A stretch of DNA of 20,499 nucleotides from Chloroflexota bacterium (GCA_003520455.1 DOUV01001043.1:1-20499); one strand, 5' to 3'. Shown: positions 6,854 to 14,275, numbered from the stretch's first letter. Notes: generated by a model not told the origin, from the letters alone. Numbers and translations are program-made.

Positions 6854-7804
6854 TCAGTAAGCTCGCTGCCGGTCAATGAGATGCGCCATTGGCCGGCCGG
6901 CCAGGTAACACTCCAGGTTCTGGCAGAAGAGCTCCAGCGCGCGCGCCCGGTAATCGCTACTCCAGGAAGCGATGTGGGGTGTGATAATCACGTTCTCGAA
7001 GCCCCACAGCTCGCTCTCTGGCGGGAGGGGTTCTTGCTCGAAGACATCTAACGCGGCCCCGGCAATCTGCCCGGCGTGCAGGGCCGCGACGAGGGCAGCC
7101 TCGTCGACAACAGCGCCCCGGCTGACGTTGACCAGATAGGCTGTTGCCTTCATGCGCTGCAGCGCGGCCGCGGCGATCAACTTGTTGGTCTCGGGCGTCA
7201 AGGGCACCGCCAGGACCACGAAATCGGCCTCAGGCAGCACTCCATGAAGTTGATCCGGCCCCACGACCCGTTCGACGCCCGCGAGCGGGCCGGGCACTCG
7301 TTTGACACCCACCACGCGCATCCCCGCCGCCCCGGCGCGGTGGGCCACCGCCCTGCCGATGCTGCCCAGACCCACCAGCAGCAGCGTCTTGCCCTCAAGC
7401 CGTTCGACCCCCCACCGCTCCCAGCGGCGCTGCATCTGGTTACGCAGAATATGCGGGAAGTCCCAGACCAGCATCGCGATAGCGCACAGTATGTGGTCGG
7501 CGATCATCGCGGCGTTCAGCCCTGGCGAGTGCGTCAGAATGGTCTCGGGCGCAAAATCACTTAGCGGGAGTAAGGGATTGATCCCGGTACCGCCCAGGTG
7601 CAACCATTTAAGGCGCCGGGCACTCGCCAGCAGCGCACGGTCATACTTGCGCCCGATGTACAGAATCTCGGCGTCGCGGGCGGCCGCCGCGAAGGTCTCA
7701 GCCTGGTCGGTGATGGTGAAGTCGACCTGGGGAAAGCGATCGGGCAGGATGCTGAGAGTCGTGACGGTATCGGTATAGACTGCGGCCGTGACTCGCGAGG
7801 TCAC
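6854..7804 (-). CDS. D-isomer-specific 2-hydroxyacid dehydrogenase
   Basis: The 316-aa protein has the two-domain layout of NAD(P)-dependent D-2-hydroxyacid dehydrogenases. The nucleotide-binding GLGSIGR is at 145-151 and NVSRGAVVDE is at 226-235 with catalytic Arg229. ALDVFEQEPLP is at 251-261 with Glu258, and NVIITPHIAS is at 271-280 with catalytic His277. These form the Arg-Glu-His triad. After the Rossmann motif the second beta-strand ends VVGVKRVPG; a basic KR there rather than an acidic residue hints at NADPH preference. The start is GTG at 7804 with AGGAG 7 nt upstream. The likely reaction is interconversion of a D-2-hydroxy acid and a 2-keto acid; glyoxylate/hydroxypyruvate reductase-like activity is possible. 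It is co-transcribed with the LarA-like and aldolase genes. Confidence 0.9.
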   Translation of the reverse strand: MTSRVTAAVYTDTVTTLSILPDRFPQVDFTITDQAETFAAAARDAEILYIGRKYDRALLASARRLKWLHLGGTGINPLLPLSDFAPETILTHSPGLNAAMIADHILCAIAMLVWDFPHILRNQMQRRWERWGVERLEGKTLLLVGLGSIGRAVAHRAGAAGMRVVGVKRVPGPLAGVERVVGPDQLHGVLPEADFVVLAVPLTPETNKLIAAAALQRMKATAYLVNVSRGAVVDEAALVAALHAGQIAGAALDVFEQEPLPPESELWGFENVIITPHIASWSSDYRARALELFCQNLECYLAGRPMAHLIDRQRAY

Positions 7805-7835
7805 AGGATCACTCCTTTCGCTCCACGTCCACGCC

Positions 7836-9059
7836 TCAAGCCGCCCGGTGCGCCAGCGTCTCTACCCGGTCGACGCCGACCAGCGTTGCCATCTCCGCCA
7901 TCAGATAGAGGCCCGCGGACAGCAGAAACGCGGCTTGCAGGCCGAACACTGTGAGGAGCCCGGCGAACAGCGGGGCGAGGGCGCCGCCGAGAAGCGCGCC
8001 GCTTGAGAGCAGCCCGTAGGCCGAGGCGCGCCCTTCCGCCGGCATGGTCAGGCTGGCGATGCCGTAGGCGAGCGTTTGGGCACCACCGGCCAGGAGGCCC
8101 AGACCCAGGCGCCAGGCACCGAGGCCAACGACCGAGTGCGCCAGGGCCAGAAACAGGGCGCAGATGGCGCCCCCGGCTAGGCTTCCCAGCAGCAACCGGC
8201 GCGGCTGGTATTGGGACAACAGGTGGCCGCCAAAGTGGGATGAGAGCGCACTGGCGAAGGTGCCGAGGGACAGGATTGCCCCGGCGAGAACCGGAACCGC
8301 CGGGCCCTCGCCCAGCGTGTTCGTCACGGCGAGCGGGATGATCGGGTCAAGACTGCGCTCGCTGAAACGAACCAGGAAGAGAATGACCAGGACGGCAATA
8401 TAATTCGGGATGCGCCCGGCGCTGCGGAAGGAAAAGTGCGAAGGCGTTCCCGCACCGGACACCTTCCGCGCGACCGCCGGCTCATCGTAGAGCCAGGTGA
8501 TGAGGCCGAAGTTGAGCGTGCTCAACAGGGCCGAGGCGACAAAGACGGCACGCTCCCCCAGCCCGGCGACCACCAACCCGCCCACGAGTGGGCCGATGCC
8601 CAGCCCGGCGATCCGTCCCGCCTGCAGGCGACCGATCGCCGCGCCGGTTTCCTGCTGGGGGACCGAGGCGGCGACCAGCGCCACCGACATCGCGCCGTAG
8701 CCCCCAAGGATGCCGAGGCCGACGCGCAGCGCCAGGAGTTGCTGCACGTTCCAGACCGCGGCCATGCCGAGGAGCGCCAGGCTACTCGCCAATTGGGCCC
8801 GCTGGACCATCGGCTTCAGTCCATACCGGTCGGCCAACAGCCCCCAGACCGGTGCCAGGATCGCGGCAAAGAACGGGCTGGCGGTCAGCGCCAACCCCGA
8901 CCAGAGCGCCGCGGACGCCAGCGAGGCGGCCCCCAGATCCTGGACGAAGAGGGGAATGATGGGTGTTGCCGCCGCCATGGCCGCGGCGTGCAGCATGACC
9001 GAGGTCACGACCACACGCTCGTTCCGCCGCCAGGGTTCCCCGTCGCCGGAGGAGTTCAT
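7836..9059 (-). CDS. MFS transporter, 12-helix type
   Basis: The 407-aa protein is hydrophobic throughout, with about twelve predicted membrane segments in two halves separated by a polar loop (YDEPAVARKVSGAGTPS, about residues 195-215). The loop between helices 2 and 3 holds the MFS signature motif A, GLLADRYGLKP (73-83). The second-half loop equivalent, GGHLLSQYQPRRLL, is recognisable but lacks the acidic residue. It resembles drug/metabolite efflux (DHA1-type) proteins. In this operon it could import the compound or a breakdown intermediate or export a toxic one; direction cannot be read from sequence. Its ATG overlaps the TGA of the preceding deacylase gene (ATGA at 9059-9056), so the two are probably translationally coupled. 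Confidence 0.88.
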   Translation of the reverse strand: MNSSGDGEPWRRNERVVVTSVMLHAAAMAAATPIIPLFVQDLGAASLASAALWSGLALTASPFFAAILAPVWGLLADRYGLKPMVQRAQLASSLALLGMAAVWNVQQLLALRVGLGILGGYGAMSVALVAASVPQQETGAAIGRLQAGRIAGLGIGPLVGGLVVAGLGERAVFVASALLSTLNFGLITWLYDEPAVARKVSGAGTPSHFSFRSAGRIPNYIAVLVILFLVRFSERSLDPIIPLAVTNTLGEGPAVPVLAGAILSLGTFASALSSHFGGHLLSQYQPRRLLLGSLAGGAICALFLALAHSVVGLGAWRLGLGLLAGGAQTLAYGIASLTMPAEGRASAYGLLSSGALLGGALAPLFAGLLTVFGLQAAFLLSAGLYLMAEMATLVGVDRVETLAHRAA

Positions 9060-10126
9060 TCGATCCAGGCGGCACCTTCGAAGTCGGCCAGCGCGTAAGC
9101 GTGCCCGCCCGCCTCAATCGGTCCCGAGCGTCGTGTCATGTAGAGGACCCCATCAATCGGCGCCCGCAGGGTTTCGAGCTCTTCGAAAGTATGCGGGTCG
9201 AAGATGGTGCCCAGCGCGTCGCCCGCCTTCAGCTCGACGCCGGGTTCTCCCTCCCCAAGCAAGCGTTCGGGATCGTAACGAGTGACCAGGTAACCGGCTA
9301 CGGTCGGTCGAATGTGCGGCACCCGCCGGAACACGAGCTGGCGCCGCGGGAGTTGGAGCGCGCCGGGCAGCATCTCCAAGTAGTGCATTACGTTGAAGAT
9401 CCCCCGCACGCAGGTCTCGACACAGCGTTTCTGGAAAGATTCGGTCAGCGCGGTGCCACCGACCTCGGGGACACAGGTCGAGATGCCCAGCTCGGCGGCG
9501 TAGCCCGTGGCGGTGTTGGAGCCTGCGGCGCTCTCATGGATCAGCCCCAGGCCAAACGCCCGGCACATCCCGCGGGAGACCTCATCCAGTTGCGAGTCTG
9601 CACCCGCCTTCTGGATGATCTTCACGACGGAGACCTGGCGAAAATGGGTATGGAAGTCCAGCAGGTGGTTCAGGTGTGGGAAGAAGTTGCGGGTAATCAC
9701 CTGGGCCATCATCTCGGTCAGGGTGTGGTCGGTCGGGTCGGCCGTGCCGCTGCCGAAGACCGCCTTGCGGCGAAACCCGGGGAAGACACGGTTGAGATTG
9801 CCGAAGTCGATGTCATCCTCGAGGGTGATGCGCGAGTCTTGCATGAAGGCGACCGGGTTGGCGACGGGCAGTGCCAGTACTGTGCCGTGCAGCTCGTCCG
9901 GGTTGATCTGGAGGACAGCCTCCCGCAGGCAGCGCACGGGCAGATACTCTGCTCCGTGGACGCCGCTGAGCAGACCCAGCACCGGGCCGGGATAGCGACC
10001 ATGAACGACGTGGACGGGGAGGGACAGGGTTGCACCGAGGAGCAAAGGGGCCACCGGCAGGCGGGTAAACGCGCGCGTGCCGGCGGCGACAGTCAAATCG
10101 CCAAGGGTGAAGGCAGTGTGGCCCAT
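9056..10126 (-). CDS. Succinylglutamate desuccinylase/aspartoacylase-family deacylase
   Basis: This is a 356-aa zinc carboxypeptidase-fold (M14-like) protein of the AstE/AspA family, which hydrolyses N-acyl amino acids or related amides. Zinc ligands appear as SGVHGAEY (H57 and E60) and FHTH (third ligand H159). NLNRVFPG (110-117) matches the family's substrate-binding NxNR stretch, and PEVGG (220-224) carries the catalytic glutamate E221. The C-terminal beta-domain (PTVAGYLV, then LKAGDALGTIFDPHT and LRAPIDGVLYM) resembles the biotinyl-like domain of this group. The start is 6 nt past the upstream creatininase-family gene, with GGGGAG overlapping the end of that gene as ribosome-binding site, so the genes form a tight operon. 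The acyl group removed cannot be predicted; N-acyl-diaminobutyrate deacetylase (DoeB)-like enzymes are an alternative label. Confidence 0.87.
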   Translation of the reverse strand: MGHTAFTLGDLTVAAGTRAFTRLPVAPLLLGATLSLPVHVVHGRYPGPVLGLLSGVHGAEYLPVRCLREAVLQINPDELHGTVLALPVANPVAFMQDSRITLEDDIDFGNLNRVFPGFRRKAVFGSGTADPTDHTLTEMMAQVITRNFFPHLNHLLDFHTHFRQVSVVKIIQKAGADSQLDEVSRGMCRAFGLGLIHESAAGSNTATGYAAELGISTCVPEVGGTALTESFQKRCVETCVRGIFNVMHYLEMLPGALQLPRRQLVFRRVPHIRPTVAGYLVTRYDPERLLGEGEPGVELKAGDALGTIFDPHTFEELETLRAPIDGVLYMTRRSGPIEAGGHAYALADFEGAAWIE

Positions 10127-10132
10127 CAGCAG

Positions 10133-10939
10133 TTACTCCCCTTGCGGAAATTCTTGCTGGATCACGGCGACCAGCCAATTAACGGCGACATCGTACAGTT
10201 TCTCGCCGGTCTCCGCTTTCGCCAGAGTGGGGTCACCGATATTACCGATGGGGGTGCCCTGCTTCATCGTCCGGTTGCCGCGGAAGATGCCACCGCCCAG
10301 CAGGGGATGGTTCTTGTTTTCCAGCCGCTCAGCACGCTCGGAGCGGTAGGCGCGGGCGCGCTGCATCTGAACCAGCTCGGGCACCGTAGCCAGCATGCGC
10401 GAAGTCTCGCCCTCACCGGCGTGGGACTCCTTTTTCTTGGAGGTCAGGATCTCGGAGTACTTCTCGGTCATCGGTTTGATCCAATTGGGGACAATCACCT
10501 CGGCGTCGGGCGTGCTGGCGACCACCTCGTGGGCCACCGCTTGCATCATCGGCAGGTTCCCCCCGTGACCCAGCACCAGAACGAACCGGCGAAAGCCGTG
10601 TTTATAGAGGCTCAAGCAGACCTCCTTGAGCATGTTGAAGAAGGTCATGGACGAGAGCGTGATCGTCCCGGGAAAGTCCATGTGATGGGAGGCGATACCG
10701 AACGGCACGACGGGCGCGGAGACCGCCGTGCGGCCCTGTTCGGCCAGTTTCGCGACCACCCGCCGGCAAAGATCATCGGCCTGCATCGCATCGGCGCCGA
10801 GGGGGAGATGGGGGCCATGCTGTTCGGTCGAGCCGACAGGGACAAGAATCAGATCGGTCCTGGCGAGTATTTCCTGGACTTCTTCCCACGTCATCTCATA
10901 CAAGCTTCTCGGGCCGCGAATGGAATAGAGCGAGTCCAT
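10133..10939 (-). CDS. Creatininase-family amidohydrolase
   Basis: The 268-aa protein has the characteristic metal-binding and active-site segments of creatininase-family enzymes. These are LVPVGSTEQHGPHLPLGAD (from 32, with E39, H41 and D50), GHGGN (H125, N128) and HAGEGETS (H173, E176, E178). The family hydrolyses cyclic amides and formamides (creatinine, FAPy riboside derivatives in riboflavin biosynthesis, and others) and also includes mycofactocin maturation protein MftE. No mycofactocin genes are nearby, so a catabolic ring-opening or deamidation role is favoured by the neighbours. It lies 36 nt downstream of the cyclase-family gene. AAAGG about 10 nt before the ATG is its ribosome-binding site. 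Confidence 0.9.
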   Translation of the reverse strand: MDSLYSIRGPRSLYEMTWEEVQEILARTDLILVPVGSTEQHGPHLPLGADAMQADDLCRRVVAKLAEQGRTAVSAPVVPFGIASHHMDFPGTITLSSMTFFNMLKEVCLSLYKHGFRRFVLVLGHGGNLPMMQAVAHEVVASTPDAEVIVPNWIKPMTEKYSEILTSKKKESHAGEGETSRMLATVPELVQMQRARAYRSERAERLENKNHPLLGGGIFRGNRTMKQGTPIGNIGDPTLAKAETGEKLYDVAVNWLVAVIQQEFPQGE

Positions 10940-10975
10940 GGTTGGCGAACCTTTCTTTGTTGGGGCCGGGTGGGG

Positions 10976-11686
10976 TTAGGGGAGAAAAGCCAGCGCTCGC
11001 ACGGGCGAGCCATCAAAGCCGACGAGCGACAAAGGGAAAAAGCTGACCTGGGCTCGCTTCCCGGCGAGGCGATCCAGATTGATCAGCTGCTCGACGATGA
11101 CAACGTTGTTCGAGAGGAGGATATCATGGACCGGTTCCACCGGGCGGGGGGCGCCCGCCTTCCGCGCTTCCACGTCGAGGGCCGGCGAGAATGCGGGATG
11201 GCGAATGGCAAAGGCATCGATTCCAACGGCCTTCACACCGCGCTCGACCAGCCATTCGGCGGCGTCCTTGACCAGACCGGGTTGGCGGTAGGCCAGATAG
11301 TAGGAATCCTTGGGTTCGTCGACATAATAGCGCCCCCAGCCGGTGTGGATGAAGACGATATCACCGCGCTGCACGTCGCTCCCGGCCCTTTCCAAATCGG
11401 CGGCCGTGATCTCGCCCAACTCACCGTGGGGCATGTCCAGGCAGATGGCCTCCCCGTAGAAGCAATCGAGGGAAATCTGGTCGAGAGTCGCTCCCTCTGC
11501 GAAGATGTGGCGGGGCGCGTCGACGTGCGTCCCGGCATGCGCAAAAAGATGGAACTCGCCGCAGTAGCGGCCGTCCCGCGCCAAGGTGTACTTGAATCCA
11601 AGTTTAATGTCGGCGGCAATGGTTGGATACTGGGGAACGGAGTGGTCCATATCAAACGGGCAGGTCAAGTCAATGACGGTCGGCAT
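10976..11686 (-). CDS. Cyclase-family metal-dependent hydrolase (kynurenine formamidase/imidase-like)
   Basis: The 236-aa protein (start MPTVIDLT) carries the HAGTHVDAPRH motif at 50-60, where H50, H54 and D56 match the metal-binding residues of bacterial kynurenine formamidase KynB and related cyclase-family enzymes. The family hydrolyses formamides, cyclic imides and lactone- or amide-like bonds. GDIVFIHTGWGRYY and GVKAVGIDAFAIRHPA are further typical blocks. I chose the ATG at 11686 rather than a longer in-frame option because AAAGG lies about 8 nt upstream and the extra 50 residues are not family-like and would run into the promoter. It is the first gene of the leftward operon, about 130 nt from the divergent promoter. 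No tryptophan-degradation genes are near, so KynB itself is unlikely. Confidence 0.88.
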   Translation of the reverse strand: MPTVIDLTCPFDMDHSVPQYPTIAADIKLGFKYTLARDGRYCGEFHLFAHAGTHVDAPRHIFAEGATLDQISLDCFYGEAICLDMPHGELGEITAADLERAGSDVQRGDIVFIHTGWGRYYVDEPKDSYYLAYRQPGLVKDAAEWLVERGVKAVGIDAFAIRHPAFSPALDVEARKAGAPRPVEPVHDILLSNNVVIVEQLINLDRLAGKRAQVSFFPLSLVGFDGSPVRALAFLP

Positions 11687-11826
11687 GCGCTGAACCTTTC
11701 TGAACAAGATCATGGGGCGGCGGTTGATCGATCCGAAGCTTCGGGGTAATCCGTCTTTCTGGGCGGGTGGGTCAGGCTGGACGTTGCAAAAGGGCGCGTT
11801 CCCTGGTTGCGCAAAATTATACGGAC

Positions 11827-11855
11827 ATCCTATCATAGGGTCATCTGCTTGTCAA
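11827..11855 (-). promoter_or_regulatory. Sigma-70-type promoter for the leftward operon
   Basis: On the minus strand it has TTGACA at 11855-11850, a 17-bp spacer and TAGGAT at 11832-11827, the mirror image of the rightward promoter. The two -35 boxes are 12 bp apart. A further exact TATAAT at 11821-11816 lacks a partnered -35 box. Transcription should begin about 130 nt before the cyclase-family start codon. Confidence 0.75.
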
Positions 11856-11867
11856 TGCATTTTTGTC

Positions 11868-11896
11868 TTGACAACCGGATATACTTATGATAGGAT
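11868..11896 (+). promoter_or_regulatory. Sigma-70-type promoter for the rightward operon
   Basis: It has TTGACA at 11868-11873, a 17-bp spacer and TAGGAT at 11891-11896. Transcription should begin near 11903, giving a leader of about 565 nt before the binding-protein start codon. Confidence 0.75.
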
Positions 11897-11903
11897 GTCC
11901 GTA

Positions 11904-12386
11904 CATTTCGCACTTATGCCCGCCTCGACGGGCAGAGACTCAGGCCCGGGGGCGTCATACGACAACGGGACTTTGAAACGGGCCGGACTTCCGAAGTCTC
12001 TGTACCGCTTTCTGCGGGCCTACCGGGCCGCGGAGAAGAGCCGCAATGTGCTCATCAGCTCAGCGCGGCTGCGGCAGAGTTCGGAAGTCTTGCAGGCCGG
12101 CATCTCGTTGGGGTACGGACCGCACAGTCCACAATCTCCAGGATCCGCACGACGCCAGGCAGTCATGGAAGTTCCACGTTTCTCCTTCGCGGCAGCTCGC
12201 TGATGGGGAGTGAGCGTTCCTCGCGAAGCTTTTTGAGACCTCGATAACGGCTTTTTTCGGTTGATCCATTCTTGATAGCGTGCTACCCCAGTTGCTGTAA
12301 ACGATGATTGGCTCCTGCTCGCTGCCGGTTGACTCGATTGAATGCACGGACAGGCGTCAGGTGCATCTCAATCCAGGAGAAAGGGG
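11904..12386 (+). other. Long untranslated leader of the rightward operon
   Basis: About 480 nt lie between the predicted transcription start and the small leader ORF. An open frame crosses its first part, but it overlaps the operator, has no ribosome-binding site and lacks protein-like composition. A 9-bp inverted repeat (acttccgaa at 11987-11995, ttcggaagt at 12080-12088) and two T-runs near 12225-12256 are visible, but no clean intrinsic terminator. The structured part is at 12336-12420. Confidence 0.5.
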
Positions 12387-12420
12387 GTGAGTTTCAAAGC
12401 GGTAGCGGCTCTGCCTGTCC
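12336..12420 (+). promoter_or_regulatory. Structured leader element: 12-bp stem-loop with potential pseudoknot
   Basis: Arms gattgaatgcac (12336-12347) and gtgcatctcaatc (12361-12373) form a 12-bp stem with one bulged base. The 13-nt loop contains ggacaggc (12348-12355), which is perfectly complementary to gcctgtcc at 12413-12420, so an 8-bp loop-to-downstream pairing is possible. This lies 48-130 nt before the binding-protein start codon and surrounds the ribosome-binding site of the leader ORF. It matches no riboswitch class I recognise. Confidence 0.5.
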
Positions 12421-12458
12421 TCATGATCCGTACTCAGTCCCAAACACTCGCAAATTAA
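12387..12458 (+). CDS. Possible leader peptide, 23 aa, upstream of the binding-protein gene
   Basis: GTG at 12387 is preceded by AGGAG (12375-12379) at 7 nt spacing. The frame reads MSFKAVAALPVLMIRTQS and closes with QTLAN before a TAA at 12456-12458. The last A of that stop begins the AGGAGGAG ribosome-binding region of the lipoprotein gene, so a ribosome finishing here would sit on the next start site, which is ideal for translational coupling. It has no repeated regulatory codons of the attenuator type. It overlaps the downstream arm of the potential pseudoknot, so translating it would open that pairing. It could still be a chance ORF. Confidence 0.4.
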   Translation: MSFKAVAALPVLMIRTQSQTLAN

Positions 12459-12468
12459 GGAGGAGATC

Positions 12469-14220
12469 GTGTCCCTGCGAACTGCACAGCTGTGGGTTGT
12501 ACTGGCTGTCGTCGCCCTGATCGTAGCCGCGTGCGGTGGTCAGGCCGCTCCGGCACCCGCAACTCCCCAAGTCGTCAAGGAGACCGTTGTCGTCGAGAAA
12601 GAAGTGACCAAACAGGTAGAGGTTGAGGTCACCAGAGTGGTCCCCAAACTGATTGAGGTCACCTCTACACCGAACGCATCGGCCTCTCCGACTGCGGAGG
12701 CTGCCGCCCCAGCCGTCAAGCGGGGCGGGAAGCTCGTGATTCTCAACCGCGCCTCGCCCAAGAGCCTGGTCTCGATTATCGACCCCGGCAAGCCCGGCAT
12801 CGGTATTCTGCACAACACCCAGGATGGGTTACTGAACTTCAACGAGACGTACACGACGATCTACCCGGCGATTGCCAAAGACTTCCCCGAGAACCCGGAT
12901 CCACTCACCTACATCTTCCATCTGCGTGAGGGTGTCAAGTTCCACGACGGCAAGGAAGTCACCTCGGCAGACGTTGAATACACATTCCACCGCCTGCTGG
13001 ACAAATCCTACGGCGCGACCTTCGGGCAGGTCTACCGCGACAACATCGACAGTATCGAGACGCCGGACAAATACACCGTCATCTTCCACCTCAAGCAGGA
13101 GTGGCCACTCTTCCTCTCCTTTGTCGGCGGCAACCACCCCAAGATCGTTGAGAAGGAGCTCGCCGAGAAACCGGAGTACGGCAAGTCGGTCTGGTCGGGC
13201 ACGGGGCCCTTCATGATCAAGGAGTGGGTCCCAGGCGATCACGTCACCATCGTGCGCAACCCGAACTACTGGAACGCGGGCACGGAAGGCTATCCCTACC
13301 TTGACGAGGTCGTCTTCCGCGAGATCCCCGAGGCCTCGGCGGAGTACGCCGCGCTGGCGGCCGGCGAGGGCGACGTGATCACCGAGCCGGAGTTCAAGGA
13401 TATCACACGCTTCCAGGATGATCCTAAGTACCAGGTCAGCGTTGAACCTAGTTCCGACTCGACCGTCCTGGTCTTCAACACGGCGCGCCCGCCGTTCGAC
13501 GACCAGAAAGTTCGCCTGGCTATCTCGAAAGGGATCGACCGCCAGGAGATCGTCGACACGCTCTTCTTCGGCTATGCGACTCCGGCCGGCGACTTCTTCC
13601 CGCCGTTCCACTGGGCCCATGACGACAGCGTCACGATGCCGTACGATCCTGACGGCGCCAAACAGTTGCTGAAGGAGGCGGGCTACGACGAATCCCACCC
13701 GCTCAAGTTCACCCTGATGCCACGCACCGAGGCGCTCTTTGCCGACCAGGCCGTGCTGATTCAGGCACAACTGGCCAAGATCGGCGTCCAGGTGGACGTC
13801 AAGCCAGTCGAGTACACGACCCTCTCTGGCATGACGGCCGGGAAATCGAGCGAGTGGGCCGGCGACGCGGGGCTCTACCGGATCACCCCCTTGCGCGGCA
13901 CGGCCTTCGAGTTCAGCTACTACCAATACGGCGCCAAGGGTGCGCTCAACCGGACCTACTTCAACCAAGAGGGCGGGTTCCAGGACCCCGCGTTCGAGAA
14001 GGCACTTCAGGAAGCCAACAGCTACTCTGACTACGACGCCGCTCAGCGCGAGAAGGCCGCTCCGCTCTACTCGGAGGTCTCCAAGATGTGGCTCGAGGAC
14101 GCGCCAGGGCTGCTCCTGAACTGGTGGGCCAACGCCGACATTTTGCGCCCCGAGGTCGAGGGGTGGGTTTCGGCCGTCGGCGACATCATGAGCCTCAAGC
14201 AGGTCTGGGTCGATAAGTAA
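12469..14220 (+). CDS. ABC transporter solute-binding lipoprotein, family 5 (peptide/nickel/opine type)
   Basis: The 583-aa protein starts at GTG 12469 behind a strong AAGGAGGAG site. A hydrophobic signal segment (VVLAVVALIVAAC) ends in a lipobox with acceptor Cys22. It is followed by an Ala/Pro spacer and a charged Val/Glu/Lys/Thr linker (about 35-60) that would hold the domain off the membrane. The mature part has the family-5 layout: YTFHLREGVKFHDGKEVTSADV-type text (YIFHLREGVKFHDGKEVTSA), SGTGPFMIKEW, VRNPNYW, then VRLAISKGIDRQEIVDTLFFGYATPA, and a C-terminal LEDAPGLLLNWWANAD stretch. Members bind oligopeptides, opines, glutathione, sugars or other amides; specificity cannot be told. It heads the rightward operon, and a strong hairpin follows its stop codon, as often seen where binding proteins must outnumber permeases. 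Confidence 0.93.
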   Translation: MSLRTAQLWVVLAVVALIVAACGGQAAPAPATPQVVKETVVVEKEVTKQVEVEVTRVVPKLIEVTSTPNASASPTAEAAAPAVKRGGKLVILNRASPKSLVSIIDPGKPGIGILHNTQDGLLNFNETYTTIYPAIAKDFPENPDPLTYIFHLREGVKFHDGKEVTSADVEYTFHRLLDKSYGATFGQVYRDNIDSIETPDKYTVIFHLKQEWPLFLSFVGGNHPKIVEKELAEKPEYGKSVWSGTGPFMIKEWVPGDHVTIVRNPNYWNAGTEGYPYLDEVVFREIPEASAEYAALAAGEGDVITEPEFKDITRFQDDPKYQVSVEPSSDSTVLVFNTARPPFDDQKVRLAISKGIDRQEIVDTLFFGYATPAGDFFPPFHWAHDDSVTMPYDPDGAKQLLKEAGYDESHPLKFTLMPRTEALFADQAVLIQAQLAKIGVQVDVKPVEYTTLSGMTAGKSSEWAGDAGLYRITPLRGTAFEFSYYQYGAKGALNRTYFNQEGGFQDPAFEKALQEANSYSDYDAAQREKAAPLYSEVSKMWLEDAPGLLLNWWANADILRPEVEGWVSAVGDIMSLKQVWVDK

Positions 14221-14230
14221 GTGCCGAACC

Positions 14231-14275
14231 GGGCACCAGGCCCCTGCGAGAACCATGCCGCAGGGGCCGGTGCCC
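14231..14275 (+). terminator. Strong GC-rich stem-loop just after the binding-protein gene
   Basis: gggcaccaggcccctgcg (14231-14248) pairs with cgcaggggccggtgccc (14259-14275): 17 base pairs, one bulge and a 10-nt loop, starting 10 nt past the stop codon. There is no T-tract, so it is more likely an mRNA-protecting or attenuating hairpin than a complete intrinsic terminator. Confidence 0.65.

Larger units (their letters stand above)
11820..11903. promoter_or_regulatory. Divergent operator-promoter region with two identical 18-bp elements in inverted orientation
   Basis: The 18-bp sequence tatgataggatgtccgta occurs on the plus strand at 11886-11903 and, perfectly, on the minus strand at 11837-11820, 48 bp apart. 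Each copy overlaps the -10 region of the promoter pointing in its own direction. A regulator binding both copies would shut or open both operons together. The core has a GGA-N2-TCC dyad. The GntR-type protein encoded at 14404 is the obvious candidate, by inference only. Confidence 0.8.

Noticed and set aside
10976..11686. Assignment of the cyclase-family gene as kynB of tryptophan degradation
   Set aside because: The metal motif fits, but no tryptophan dioxygenase or kynureninase gene is nearby and the neighbours point to a different pathway.
9101..11749. Open frame of 882 codons on the plus strand
   Set aside because: It is antisense to three well-recognised minus-strand genes with intact active-site motifs, its own translation is low-complexity and His/Gly/Asp-rich, and it has no family features. 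It is a GC-codon-bias shadow.
11712..12203. Possible plus-strand gene in the leader of the rightward operon
   Set aside because: It would span the divergent promoter and operator, has no ribosome-binding site at any in-frame start, and the translation shows no family features.
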